A stretch of DNA of 64,000 bases, from assembly GCA_002783405.1 (NCBI GenBank), contig PFGG01000065.1, positions 280,851 through 344,850 of the forward strand. The letters run 5' to 3'. The translations under genes and the position numbers were made by a program. Positions 42,134 through 52,300 of this stretch are shown here, one piece after another. This DNA is from a bacterium (Candidatus Blackallbacteria) CG13_big_fil_rev_8_21_14_2_50_49_14 (GTDB taxonomy: Bacteria; Cyanobacteriota; Sericytochromatia; UBA7694). The first letter of the stretch is position 1. Each line of letters opens with the position of its first letter. Under the pieces are notes generated by a model, which made no database searches, had not been told where the DNA came from, and worked only from the letters and a program-made list of their open reading frames with translations.

Positions 42134-43318
42134 TTAATCAAAACGGGATTGATAGCTAACGCCCACACCCAGGTCTTTCACATCCAGATTGTTGAAGGTC
42201 TGGCTATAGAGGCCGTATAAACCCATCGAGGAGTCAGGAGAAATCTGTTTGCGAACCCCCAGCGTGGCCTCAAGGCGTTGCTCTTCAAAATTATAATTTG
42301 AACGGGTTTCACCATAGACATTCTGGGTCAGGCTGCCATACTCACCCGGTTTGGCATTGAACATGCGGCGCGCGGTGATTTCAGCTTCAGGCAAAACCTT
42401 GCCACTCATTTCAAAGGGAACATTGGCGGTCACGCGCACTTCGGTCTGGGCAGGGCCACGCACCTGCAAAAGATCAATTTTGGGTTTAACCGTCAATTTC
42501 TTGAAATCAAGCCCTCTGACATTTACGCCTACGCGAGGGCGTACAAAGCGCCATTTGTATTGTTCTTGATCTGCAACCGGCAGAGCAACAGGGGTACTCT
42601 CAGTGGAAACAGAGGCACTGGGGGTGACAGGCGTTGCTGTGACTTGTTCAGCACTCATCTGTGAAGTCTGATCGGCGGCAAAGTTTTGAAAGCCACCTTT
42701 GAAATAGTCCTGGAATTCTTCTTTGTCACGGTCAAAAATCGTGATAAAGAATTTATCTTCAAGGTGACGTTGCAAATCACGACGGCTACGACCCGTCACG
42801 GCAATTGAAGCCACATCTTCGCCGTATTTCTGCAGCGCATCTTTGATTTGCCCTTTTTCACCCTCATTGATCGTCAGGGTCGAATTATTCAGAGCAGAAT
42901 AACCGGGGTTATAGGTATCAAAAGAAGACTGACGGATTTTGGCCTGAATAGAGCCACGCTCAGGAGAATAGCCATTGGACATAAAACGGTCAAAAGCACG
43001 GTTTTCAGCCGCTTGAATCTGGCGTTCCTGATCAGAGGTCATCGAGAAATAACCCAGCAGGGTCTTCATTTCTTTGTGATTCGAGGCATCGACTTGAACT
43101 GCGCTGCCAAATTCAGTTTTGGCCTGGGTATCGGGAGCGGTATTTTCAGCGAAAGAAATCCGGGCAGTGGGCATGCCGCTTGAACGGGTTGAAAAATGAA
43201 CCGTATCTTGGGTGGGAATTTGCGCAAGGGGTTGATCCACCGAAGCCGTAGCCTTGGGGGCAACAGTCACAACGGGCGCGGAAGGGGTTAATACCGGGGC
43301 CTGATTGCGGATTTCCAT
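42134..43318 (-). CDS. hypothetical protein with barrel-like C-terminus
   Basis: A 394-residue protein I do not recognise. The N-terminus is Pro-, Ala- and Val-rich and is not a signal peptide. A helical domain (about residues 75-205; KTLLGYFSMTSDQERQIQAAE) is followed by a Thr/Val/Pro-rich linker and then about 140 residues of amphipathic beta strands (RVGVNVRGLDFKKLTV, EVRVTANVPFEMSGKV, SMGLYGLYSQTFNNLD) ending in SYQSRFD, as in outer-membrane proteins. The barrel-like part without a signal is contradictory: either the true start is elsewhere, or the strands form a soluble fold. It is a single gene on the minus strand. Confidence 0.55.
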   Translation of the reverse strand: MEIRNQAPVLTPSAPVVTVAPKATASVDQPLAQIPTQDTVHFSTRSSGMPTARISFAENTAPDTQAKTEFGSAVQVDASNHKEMKTLLGYFSMTSDQERQIQAAENRAFDRFMSNGYSPERGSIQAKIRQSSFDTYNPGYSALNNSTLTINEGEKGQIKDALQKYGEDVASIAVTGRSRRDLQRHLEDKFFITIFDRDKEEFQDYFKGGFQNFAADQTSQMSAEQVTATPVTPSASVSTESTPVALPVADQEQYKWRFVRPRVGVNVRGLDFKKLTVKPKIDLLQVRGPAQTEVRVTANVPFEMSGKVLPEAEITARRMFNAKPGEYGSLTQNVYGETRSNYNFEEQRLEATLGVRKQISPDSSMGLYGLYSQTFNNLDVKDLGVGVSYQSRFD

Positions 43319-43422
43319 GCGAAAAATTCTCCCTACATTTAGCTGTTATAATACTTTTCGGATCTTCTCGTCAACTCTGGCGTAAATTAAACAAAAATTA
43401 ACCCTAATATACCCAAAAGATA

Positions 43423-43890
43423 ATGTTAAAAAAATTCTATCCCCTCGCATCCTTAGCCGAAAAACTCGACCCTCTGCGCGGCCATGAAACCCTGGTACTG
43501 ACCAATGGTTGCTTCGATCTCCTACATGTTGGCCATGTACGCTATTTACAGGCCGCACGGGCCCAGGGCGGGTGCCTGATTGTGGGTTTGAATACCGATC
43601 TTTCCGTTCAGGCTATTAAAGGCCCCTCCCGCCCCCTCAACCGTGAAGAAGATCGTGCTGAAGTCTTGGCTGCTCTGAGCTGTGTCGATTTTGTCACGCT
43701 CTTTGCCGAACCGACAGCCGATCATTTAATCGAAATCGTCAAACCCGATCTCTATGTTAAAGCGGGTGATTATACCCTTGACACCCTGCCCGAACGCGAA
43801 ACCTTGCTCAGACTGGCAGTGAAAGTTGCTTTTATGCCCTTTTTTGCAGGGCATTCTACAAGTTCATTAATTGCCAAGGCGCAAGGCTGA
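43423..43890 (+). CDS. RfaE2/HldE-C-type nucleotidyltransferase
   Basis: A 155-residue cytidylyltransferase-fold enzyme of the RfaE domain II type. TNGCFDLLHVGHVRYL contains the HxGH nucleotide-binding motif (residues 35-38), and LVGLNTD-like IVGLNTDLSVQAIKGPSRP plus AGDYTLDTLPE match the ADP-heptose synthase nucleotidyltransferase. It would join a sugar phosphate, in E. coli beta-heptose 1-phosphate, to ADP for lipopolysaccharide core. It is a stand-alone domain; the kinase domain is not fused. The length is normal for the separate enzyme. The start at 43423 has a weak ribosome site. Confidence 0.88.
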   Translation: MLKKFYPLASLAEKLDPLRGHETLVLTNGCFDLLHVGHVRYLQAARAQGGCLIVGLNTDLSVQAIKGPSRPLNREEDRAEVLAALSCVDFVTLFAEPTADHLIEIVKPDLYVKAGDYTLDTLPERETLLRLAVKVAFMPFFAGHSTSSLIAKAQG

Positions 43891-43962
43891 GTTTCTACTC
43901 TTTTTGAACGCTGAATTCTGTATAATAAGGAAATCCAAGGTGGTGAAGGAGGTCAATCTGCG

Positions 43963-44412
43963 ATGAAACAAAATAACCCGGACCAACAGATCCCCTGCAT
44001 CATTGAAAACGGGATTGTCTATGGCCTCAAGGATATTTACCGGATTATCCGGGATATGGGGCATGTGCGCTATGCAGAAGTGGTAGACGATCACATCCGG
44101 GCTTCCGGAGAAGGTTATATTATGAGTGTCGTGGCCAATCACCACAGCGCAACCGTGATTGCCAACCGCAGAATTTATTTAAATGTTTGCGGTTTTGACT
44201 ATATGACCATTCGCACGGAAGAAGACGGACAGGTTCATTTTGAACTGGTCGACGCGCGCAGAACCCTGCGTCTCTCCCCCGCCACCGATCTCAATCCCGA
44301 AGATCTCAGCGAGGAAAAACCCGTTCGTTTTGAAGAATACTCTCCCTTTGAACCGGAAGAGTTTGCCGAAATTCAGCTTGATGACGATGATGATTTTATG
44401 GATGGAGATTAA
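43963..44412 (+). CDS. hypothetical acidic protein
   Basis: A 149-residue protein without signal peptide. Residues 10-100 look like a compact domain (IENGIVYGLKDIYRIIRDMGH, then VVANHHSATVIANRRIYLNV), and the rest is an acidic tail ending in DDDDDFMDGD. I do not recognise the family. A near-perfect ribosome site AAGGAGGT lies 9 bases before the ATG and a TATAAT at 43921-43926 may be its -10. It is followed after one base by a TPR protein gene, whose ribosome site lies inside its 3' end, so the two are coupled. Confidence 0.65.
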   Translation: MKQNNPDQQIPCIIENGIVYGLKDIYRIIRDMGHVRYAEVVDDHIRASGEGYIMSVVANHHSATVIANRRIYLNVCGFDYMTIRTEEDGQVHFELVDARRTLRLSPATDLNPEDLSEEKPVRFEEYSPFEPEEFAEIQLDDDDDFMDGD

Positions 44413-44413
44413 G

Positions 44414-45460
44414 ATGGCGCAGAAATATTTCGCTTCGATTCTGAAAACCACCCTGGGACTCAGTCTGCTGCTTGGACTGAGCACCCAGACCGTTCTGGCT
44501 GGAGAAGAAGCCCTCTGGGATGCTGAAAGACTACTTGAAGCGCAGGGCATGCCTGCCAACGGCATGAGCAAGATTGATAACACCCATTATGAGCGTGGCC
44601 TGGCCGCACTCAAGGAAACAAATTACGAGAACGCACGTACCCAGTTGGAAAGCCTGCAGGAAAAATACCCTGATTATTTGCCCCTGCAACTCACTTTGGC
44701 CCAGGTCTATATCGAAGAACAGAATCCCGATCAGGCCCAGGAACTCTTGAACCAGATCGAAACGAAAATACCTGCCCCTGAAGAGCGCACGGCTTCAGAT
44801 CAGTCTTTAAATTTGAGACTCCACCATCTGAAAGCCATGAACTGGATGATTCAGAATGAGCCTAAAAAAGCGTTGGAAGTTTTAAACGATAAAAATCTGA
44901 ATATGAAAAACTTTTCGCTTGCAGAGCGCGAAGCACACAATCTGCTGCTTTCAAAAGCCTATCAAAGCACTGGCCAGATGATACAAGCCTATCAAGTCTT
45001 GGAAGCAACCCTGGAAATACGCCCTGTTTCAGGGGAAACCCGCAGCAGAATCCAAAAACTCGCACCAGAATTTGCAGCTGATTTTTACAAAAAAGGCTTG
45101 GCAGCCTTTCGCCGCCAAGATTATGCAGAGGCAGTCCCTTTGGCCCAAAAAGCCCATGAACTCAACCAAGAGAGCCATGCCTATCTCGAGCTTTACCTGC
45201 AAAGCCATTTGCGCTGGCAGGAACAGGCCAAGCAACGCTTTCAAAAAGTGCGCGTACCCTTGCTGAATGGCCTGAAAAAAATTCGCTGGGCCCTTGAAGT
45301 CGAAGATTTCGAAAAAGCCCGCGAACACTATACTGAAATGCAGGCAAACCCTGAGTTGGCCTTTTTCATCCAACCCAGTCAACGTCTGATTCTGCCGATT
45401 GCCATGCAACAGACCCTGGACTCACTCGAAAGATCTTTACAAACCAAGGCCCAACGCTGA
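44414..45460 (+). CDS. exported TPR-repeat protein
   Basis: A 348-residue protein with a signal peptide (FASILKTTLGLSLLLGLSTQ, cut after VLA) and tetratricopeptide-like helix pairs throughout: YERGLAALKETNYENARTQL, LPLQLTLAQVYIEEQNPDQA, FYKKGLAAFRRQDYAEAVPL. TPR proteins in the periplasm serve as adaptors for secretion, pili or cell-wall machines; no partner is evident here. The start at 44414 is chosen because GGAG lies 8 bases before it and the signal begins there; a longer frame runs back through the upstream gene and is not real. It is coupled to the acidic gene before it. Confidence 0.75.
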   Translation: MAQKYFASILKTTLGLSLLLGLSTQTVLAGEEALWDAERLLEAQGMPANGMSKIDNTHYERGLAALKETNYENARTQLESLQEKYPDYLPLQLTLAQVYIEEQNPDQAQELLNQIETKIPAPEERTASDQSLNLRLHHLKAMNWMIQNEPKKALEVLNDKNLNMKNFSLAEREAHNLLLSKAYQSTGQMIQAYQVLEATLEIRPVSGETRSRIQKLAPEFAADFYKKGLAAFRRQDYAEAVPLAQKAHELNQESHAYLELYLQSHLRWQEQAKQRFQKVRVPLLNGLKKIRWALEVEDFEKAREHYTEMQANPELAFFIQPSQRLILPIAMQQTLDSLERSLQTKAQR

Positions 45461-45464
45461 ACGC

Positions 45465-45704
45465 GTGAGTCTTTCTCCGGCCACCCTCAACAGCAGCCCC
45501 GCCCATTCAGAGCAGCGCTGCTGTTTTTGCTATGGTCTGTTTGAAGAATCTGTCTGTGTCTTGGCCGATCAGCGCGTTTGCCACAAAGAATGCCTCTCCC
45601 CCCTGCTCAAAGCCTTGGGTGAGCCCAGCCTGGTCTTAAAACATCCGGATGGTACAGAAGAGCCGATACCAGGGGCGCAAGCTCTTCACCCCTGGCCGAT
45701 TTAA
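45465..45704 (+). CDS. small cysteine-rich protein (zinc-finger-like)
   Basis: A 79-residue protein starting with GTG 4 bases after the TPR gene. It contains CCFCYGLF, then C at the next strand and VCHKECL: a CxxC plus CxxxxC arrangement spaced by about 17 residues, as in a treble-clef or zinc-ribbon finger. No nuclease or enzyme motif is present. Its stop TAA is contained in the TTAA shared with trmB on the other strand. It may bind nucleic acid or protein; the function is unknown. Confidence 0.55.
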   Translation: MSLSPATLNSSPAHSEQRCCFCYGLFEESVCVLADQRVCHKECLSPLLKALGEPSLVLKHPDGTEEPIPGAQALHPWPI

Positions 45705-46669
45705 GTCAAAGCACTTTCAATCAGGCGGGCCGTTTTTTCAAGCAGGATCTGGCGGTGACGCAGACGGGGCAAACAGGAGCCTCGGGCCAATTCCAATTGC
45801 CCCTGCGCTGAAACTTCAAGCCAGAAATGCAAAGCCAAAGCCCCTTCTTCCGCCAAGAGACAGCGCAACAGCAGACGGCCTTCATCTGCAGCATAGTAAC
45901 AGGCCAAAACCCGAATAATCCAGCCCTCTGAAATCTCTTTCAGGGGTTGAAACTGCTTCCAGAACGCTTCAGCCTGTTCAGCCCTCCAATCGTGCAGGGG
46001 AATCACAGGGGTCACCGCATAGCCAGGCCAGGTTTCTGATGGCTTCTGAGGAAGCTCCAACTGGTAAGACAAGCGCGTGATCTGTTTTTCCTGTTGCAGC
46101 CATTTGCGCTCATATTTGGTGCGCACCTCTATTTCGGGAAAAGGCACAGGCTTGAGTTGGGGGCAGCTATCCAATAAAAGTCGGGCATCCTGCGCATAAT
46201 CGGCATCGTCAGAAACAAAATGCAAGTGCCCGCCCGGAGCCAGCACACGCAGCATTTCAGGCAGGGTTTCAGCCCGCATAATCCGACGTTTCAGGCGCCG
46301 CTCTTTGAACCAGGGGTCAGGAAAAAGAATATACAGATTGGCCAGGCTGCCATCGGGAAAAAGCTCCCGCAAAGCCAGATTGGCATCGAGTTTACAGACA
46401 CGGGCATTGTTCAGGCCGTCCCGTTCCAGGGCCCGACCCAATTGGCGCAAAATTTTATTGACGATATCCAAGCCAATAAAATTCTGTTCAGGAAAACGCC
46501 GGGCCATATAGCTGAGAAAATGCCCATAGCCACAGCCGATCTCCAGATTGAGAGGGCGCTCATTCTGAAACCAGGCCGGCCAGCCTTTTTGAAGAAATTC
46601 AGGATCCGTGAAGAGATGTCGCGGGTAAAGTAACATATTGACCAAAGGTATGCCGCACAACATGGGCAT
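45701..46669 (-). CDS. trmB: tRNA (guanine-N7)-methyltransferase TrmB
   Basis: A protein of up to 322 residues. The S-adenosylmethionine site LEIGCGYGHFL (about residues 43-53), the family motif FPDPWFKERRLKRR and the TKYERKW motif identify TrmB, which makes m7G46 in tRNA. The enzyme normally ends soon after TKYE; here about 110 further residues follow, rich in Leu and Trp, with no known domain. Starts at 46669, 46663 or 46636 are possible; the last (MLLYPRHLF) fits the family best but none has a good ribosome site. Every option overlaps the upstream gene, so translation is probably coupled. Confidence 0.88.
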   Translation of the reverse strand: MPMLCGIPLVNMLLYPRHLFTDPEFLQKGWPAWFQNERPLNLEIGCGYGHFLSYMARRFPEQNFIGLDIVNKILRQLGRALERDGLNNARVCKLDANLALRELFPDGSLANLYILFPDPWFKERRLKRRIMRAETLPEMLRVLAPGGHLHFVSDDADYAQDARLLLDSCPQLKPVPFPEIEVRTKYERKWLQQEKQITRLSYQLELPQKPSETWPGYAVTPVIPLHDWRAEQAEAFWKQFQPLKEISEGWIIRVLACYYAADEGRLLLRCLLAEEGALALHFWLEVSAQGQLELARGSCLPRLRHRQILLEKTARLIESALT

Positions 46670-46970
46670 GGGGTTCCAGACTGAGAAGCCAGTTCAGCAG
46701 TCTCTGCAAGGTATCTGAAAGCGCTTTGAAGGGAATTTCTTCTCCCCCTGAAAGCAAATGAAAAATCAGGTCACCCGAACTTTGGCGTTGCAGCGAAAGA
46801 TATTCTGTACGCAATTCATCGCCCAGATCCAGTTCAACTTCCAGCAAAATTTCACGGCCGTTGGGAGACAGCCAAGCCCTTACAAAACCTGGATTTTGAG
46901 CCTTCAATTGTGGAAAAGCTTCAAGCAGGGTGTGGGGGGTCAGTTGGGTTTGCAGAATAAAGTGACTCAT
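46599..46970 (-). CDS. hypothetical protein upstream of trmB
   Basis: A 123-residue protein without signal peptide. It has alternating strands and a charged centre (EILLEVELDLGDELRTEYLSL) and ends in VVRHTFGQYVTLPATSL. I do not recognise it. Its 3' end overlaps the trmB start region by 38 to 71 bases, which implies co-expression. It may be a small partner of the TrmB enzyme, but this is only suggested by position. Confidence 0.55.
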   Translation of the reverse strand: MSHFILQTQLTPHTLLEAFPQLKAQNPGFVRAWLSPNGREILLEVELDLGDELRTEYLSLQRQSSGDLIFHLLSGGEEIPFKALSDTLQRLLNWLLSLEPHAHVVRHTFGQYVTLPATSLHGS

Positions 46971-47041
46971 AGGGCTTCAATATACCATGAAGCACGGCCC
47001 AAGAAGCAGCAGGTCAACCCGTCTAAATCAGCAGGGCAAGT

Positions 47042-49396
47042 TCAAGGATCAGTCGTCGATGCCTGCGCTTCTAAAACCAAAGCAATCTGACCCAGGCTGG
47101 CTTGAGCCGCTTCCAGTTCAAAGGCCAGAATATGTTCACGCAGTTCTGAAACCCGTTCTTTCAGTTCTGTCCAGTTCAAGGCCTGCAACGATGCTTCAAG
47201 TTGCAAAGAAAATTGTTCAAGTTCGTTGACAATCAGGGAGTTCTGCAAAACTTTACACTGCAGAAGCCATTCCACAGCCATTTTTCGCATTTCTTGAGCT
47301 GATACTGTCGTCATAGCAGCAGGAACAGCGGCTGTTTCAGTCTGAATTTCAAGGGAGTTAGGCTCTTTCAGCGCGAAAAAACGCCCCAAAAGCGCATATA
47401 AGAGTTGCTGCGCAACAGGCTTGCTCAGATAGCCATCAAAGCCCATTTTCAAAAGATGCTCTTCTTCATTCTGCATAGAGAAAGCAGTCAAAGCCACAAC
47501 CGGAATAGCAGCGGTATCAGGCGCCGCTCTCAAATTCTGTAAAGCCTCCACGCCGTCCATGACCGGCATTTTAATATCCATCAAAATCAAATCAGGCGGA
47601 TACTGATGGGCCAATAAACAGGCTTCCCGCCCATTTTGGGCCATCCTGAGCTGAAAGGGCAGGCCTTGCAGTTGGGCTTCCAAAAGCAGAAGATTTTCAG
47701 GTCGATCATCCACCAAAAGCAAACTGGCAGAGCGAAAATGATAGGTGCGGTTCAGGTTTTCAGACAAAGGCCCGGTATACTCAACGCCAGACTTGACAGG
47801 CAAACGCAAGGTAAAGGTCGAACCTTGATTGACCTGACTGACACAGGAGATGCCCCCCCCCATTAAACATGCCAATTGATGTGAAATCGCAAGCCCCAGA
47901 CCTGTCCCTGCAGATTCTTTGCGGTAAGAGGACTGCCCTTGTTCAAAACTTTGGAAAATACGTCGCTGGAGGTCTTCTGAAATGCCAACCCCCGAATCTA
48001 CAACCGCTACCGTGAGTTCTCCTGTATTTTCAGAAAAGGGTTGATACCGCAAGACAAGCGAAACAAAGCCCTGATACGTAAATTTGAGGGCATTGCCCAA
48101 TAGATTTAATAAAATCTGGCGCAAACGCTGGGAGTCCAGCTCAAGAACGTCTGGAATTTCATTCTGAAATTGAAACTCAAACCTGAGATGTTTTTTTTCA
48201 AAAGCCGGACGCAGCATCGCCTCCACCTCATGCAGCAAGGCTTTGAAATTGAAAGCCTTGTCATGCAATTCAAGTTTTCCGGCTTCAATTTTGCTCAGGT
48301 CTAAAATATCGTTGATCAAAGCCAGCAGGGCATTGCCACTACTCTGGATAATTTTGAGATAGTCTTTCCAACGTGGTTCCTCAATCTGTTCAAGTAAAAT
48401 CTGACTGAAACCCAAAATCGCATTCATGGGGGTGCGAATCTCATGGCTCATATTGGCCAAAAACAAACTTTTGGAATGGCTGGCCGCCTCAGCCCGAAGG
48501 CGTGCCTGATGCTCGTTTTCAAGTGCTTTCAGTTCGGTGATATCAATGGCAGTAAATGTGACCAGCGCAGGCCCCCCGTCTTCACTCTGAATCAGCGTTC
48601 CGCTCATCAGCATCGGAAAGCCTCGGCCCTGGCTATCGCGATAGATAATTTCGATCGCCTCTAAAAACCCCGCCGTTTTTACACCCTGAATCAAGAGTTT
48701 GAAATAGTCTGCCCCTGTATCAGCAAAAAACAGACTCAAAGCCTGGCCTATCAGAGCTTCTGGACGGTAGCCCAATAATTTTGCAAAATAATCATTGACA
48801 TAGGTCAACTGGCCGTCCATATCCGTCATCAGATTGCCCTGCTGGGCCTGATCTGAAATGGCTTTAAATTGACGCAGGGCTTGCTCTGCCTGCTTGCGTA
48901 GGCCGATCTGACTGATCGCGATCCGAGCCACCCACAGTCCTGTGTGATCCTGGGCCAGGGTTCCGTTGAGATGCCCCCAAATCACATCCTGATCTTGTGT
49001 GAGCAAGCGCAATTCACATTCCTGGGGCAAGCCTGTCGAAAAAAGGGCTTTGCGAAAATGATAAAAGGTATCCTGATCGGCTGGAAAAATCAGCGGATAA
49101 ACAGATCGTTTCACCAAGCCTTCGTGCGTGCTGTTTAAAAGTGTGGCGATCGTCTGATTGACTTCAAGAATAATGCCTTTTTTACTGACACTCAGATAGC
49201 CCACCGGTGCGGTATTGTAAAGGTCAAAATAGCGTGCCCAGGAGGCATCCAAGGCCTCTTGGGTTTTTCGCAGTTCAGCATTCTGCATTTCAAGTTCAAC
49301 CTGATGCACCCGCAACTCATGCAGCAGGCGCAAAACTTCTTCAGCCTCTAAATCTGTTTCGGGCAAATGCGCGGCTGAATTTTCCTGAGTATTCAT
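47042..49396 (-). CDS. PAS hybrid sensor histidine kinase
   Basis: A 784-residue cytosolic hybrid kinase. In order: N-terminal coiled coil ([20 protein letters not shown]), two PAS domains (about 50-165 and 180-290), HisKA with phospho-acceptor His318 ([16 protein letters not shown]), ATPase domain (about 425-545, [19 protein letters not shown]), a receiver domain with Asp607 ([13 protein letters not shown]) and a C-terminal helical part of about 100 residues that may act as a phosphotransfer-like module without an obvious histidine motif. It has no membrane segment. The start overlaps the stop of the CheB-CheR fusion by 4 bases (ATGA), so both are made together. A run of nine G lies in codons 513-515 (47853-47861). 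Confidence 0.9.
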   Translation of the reverse strand: MNTQENSAAHLPETDLEAEEVLRLLHELRVHQVELEMQNAELRKTQEALDASWARYFDLYNTAPVGYLSVSKKGIILEVNQTIATLLNSTHEGLVKRSVYPLIFPADQDTFYHFRKALFSTGLPQECELRLLTQDQDVIWGHLNGTLAQDHTGLWVARIAISQIGLRKQAEQALRQFKAISDQAQQGNLMTDMDGQLTYVNDYFAKLLGYRPEALIGQALSLFFADTGADYFKLLIQGVKTAGFLEAIEIIYRDSQGRGFPMLMSGTLIQSEDGGPALVTFTAIDITELKALENEHQARLRAEAASHSKSLFLANMSHEIRTPMNAILGFSQILLEQIEEPRWKDYLKIIQSSGNALLALINDILDLSKIEAGKLELHDKAFNFKALLHEVEAMLRPAFEKKHLRFEFQFQNEIPDVLELDSQRLRQILLNLLGNALKFTYQGFVSLVLRYQPFSENTGELTVAVVDSGVGISEDLQRRIFQSFEQGQSSYRKESAGTGLGLAISHQLACLMGGGISCVSQVNQGSTFTLRLPVKSGVEYTGPLSENLNRTYHFRSASLLLVDDRPENLLLLEAQLQGLPFQLRMAQNGREACLLAHQYPPDLILMDIKMPVMDGVEALQNLRAAPDTAAIPVVALTAFSMQNEEEHLLKMGFDGYLSKPVAQQLLYALLGRFFALKEPNSLEIQTETAAVPAAMTTVSAQEMRKMAVEWLLQCKVLQNSLIVNELEQFSLQLEASLQALNWTELKERVSELREHILAFELEAAQASLGQIALVLEAQASTTDP

Positions 49397-52300
49397 AGCC
49401 TTCCCCCTGTCTCAAGAGAAGACGTCTTAAAAGCCAGAAGAATAAAAAGGCACCGGTTTTCGTGATCCAAAATTTTACGGGCATTGACCCATAAACCGGG
49501 TTTTTCGGGTGTTTGCCCGGACAGAGTAAGCAGATAGTGCTCACAGAAATCAGCGTGAGCCAATTGCACTTCAAACAAAGCACGCAAAGCGAGGGGATCA
49601 CAGGCAAAACTCTTGATCTCCAGCAGCGGTTTGCCAAGCAGGCTTTCTGGTCTATCGCCCAAAAGTGTAAAAGCAGGAGCATTCGCGGCAAGAATGTTGA
49701 GGTGGGTATCCAGGGCCAGAAGGGCCTCATGAGTAGTCAGCAAAAGAGAGGAGAATAAATGCAGAGGGAACTTCTGCAGCGCAATCTGGGCCTTTTTCGC
49801 GGCACTGATATCCACAAAAGTAATCACAGCCCCCTCAATCACATTCTCAAGTGTGCGATAGGGCAAAATACGCATCATAAACCATTTTCCCGCTTGGCTT
49901 TGAACCTCACACTCAAGGGGAATCAGGGTATCCAGTACCGTCTGTATATCCCGAGAAAAATCGGTATAATCCACCAGATTGGAAACCAGGTCGCCCACAG
50001 GCCGACCAATATCGGCTTGAATCAGATTAATAATCCGGGTGGCGGTAGGCGTAAAACGCAGAATATTCAGCGCATGGTCCACAAAAATCGTGGCAATTTC
50101 TGTACCGGCCAAAAGATTGTTCATATCATTATTGGCCCGCGATAAATCCAAAACCTTGGCCTGCAGTTCGGCATTGATCGTCGCTAATTCTTCATTGATC
50201 GACTGCAACTCTTCTTTGGCGGTTTCCAACTCCTCATTGGTAGATTGCAACTCTTCGTTCACCGATTGCATTTCTTCATTGGAGGCGCGCAACTCTTCGT
50301 TGGTGGTTTCCAATTCTTCATTCGTGGTTTGCAGAAACTCTTCCTTGGCACGCAATTCCTGCCTCAGTGACGCCACCAGGAGATCGGCTTCTGCCGTGAG
50401 TAAAGCAGGCTCGCCCGCTAAAACAGGCAAGGGCTTTTGTTCAGGCAGGTCTAAGCAGGGAACAGCTTCTAAAACCACCAGAAACAAGGGCTCCTTCAGA
50501 TCCTGCAGGGGTTCTGAGACAGGATAAATGCTCAGATTGACGGCTGAATAATCCCCATTGGTTTTGACCTGTAAATTTCTACAAACCACGGTTTCATGCT
50601 GAAGTGCGGCTCTGTGAAGAGCCGCACTTAACTCTCGCTGAAGCCCATCACGCGCCATTTTTACGATATTATTGACGCCGATCTCCCCAGGTGCAGGCTC
50701 AAGGAAAAGCCCTGTGCGACCGTGAATATAAAGAATATCGCCATTTTTACTCACCAATACCGCAGCAGGAACCGCCATTTGCAAAACAGACTGTTCTGTT
50801 AGGCTGCGCAAAGAAAGTTTGACCGAAGGATGCGCACTGTGCTTGAGCAAAGAAACTCGGGGCGCAACAGAAAAGAGGGGGGGCATCACGGCGCTCAGGC
50901 TGGACTGCTGCGAACCAGTAATGCCCTGGTAAATTTTGTGTCGGCGATCCACCGCTTTGAACAGGTGTTCTGAATCGGTTACATTTTCAGAGGTTCCCAA
51001 AAAAAGATAGCCCCTGGCATTTAAAGCATAATGAAAGAGCGGAATCACTCTTTTCTGTAATGCGCCCCCGAGATAAATCAGTAAATTGCGACAGCTGATC
51101 AGATCCAGTTTAGAAAAAGGAGGATCTTTGATCACATCCTGCTCAGAAAAAACAAGCATATCGCGAATCGCTTTATGAACACGGTAAACAACCTTTTCCC
51201 CTTCTGTCTCTTGGGAGACCCTTGAGAAATAACGCGCCAGACGTTCTGGAGAGAGATTCGCCACACTCTCAGCAGAATAATGGCCGCTGCGGGCTTTGGC
51301 AATGGCCCGGCTGTCAATATCTGTGGCAAAAATCTGAATATTGAAATTTTCCTTCAAAAACGCCTGATGCTCCGCACACAAAATCGCCAACGAATAGGCC
51401 TCTTCGCCCGTCGAACAAGCAGGCACCCAGATCCGAAGTACGCCTTCAAAGGTGGGGGTTTCAAAAATTTTAGGAATGACTTGCTGCTCAAGTGCAGCAA
51501 AGGCCTCTGGATCGCGAAAAAAACTGGTCACCCCGATCAGCAGTTCGCAAAAAAGTGCGTCCAATTCAGCGGCATGTTCTTGCAGAAATTCTAAATACTG
51601 CTCAAAATTTTGCAAATGATGAACAGCCATGCGTCTTTCAACCCGCCGAGCAATCGTGTTGGGCTTGTACTGAGAAAAATCATGCCCCAGCTGGATACGC
51701 AGTAAATTGAATATTTTTTGCATGACGTGACCCGGATCTGCGCTCAGGGGTGAAGAGACAACAACAGAATCATCCTCTGACTTTTCAAAAAAGAGGCCCA
51801 ATTGAGTGGCCATCTCAACGGGCGGCAGCACAAAGTCTGGCACGATCCGTTCCAGCGCACTGCGCGGCATGCCATCATATTCAGCAGTATCCGGTTTTTG
51901 AACGAGCGTCAGCCCCCCTTCCCGCTGAATGGCCTGAAGCCCGGCACTCCCATCATGGCCCGTCCCCGAAAGCACAATCCCAATCGCATGCTGCGTCAAC
52001 TCGTCTGCCAAGGACTGAAAAAACAAGTCAATCGGCAGGCGTTTTCCTCTCGCCAAGACAGGCTCGGCCAATACAAACTGCCCGGCTACATAACGCAGAT
52101 CGCGATTGGGCGGAATAATATAAATAGAATTGGATTGAACCTGCATCCCCTGTTCAATTTCAAAAACAGGCAAAGGGGTATAGCGCTGGATCAGGTCTTT
52201 GAGAAGACTTTGATGATCGGGAGCCAGATGCTGAACCAGCACAAAGGCCATATTTGGCTTTGGTTCTGCGGGAAGACCCTTAAAAAAAGCTTCAAAAGCT

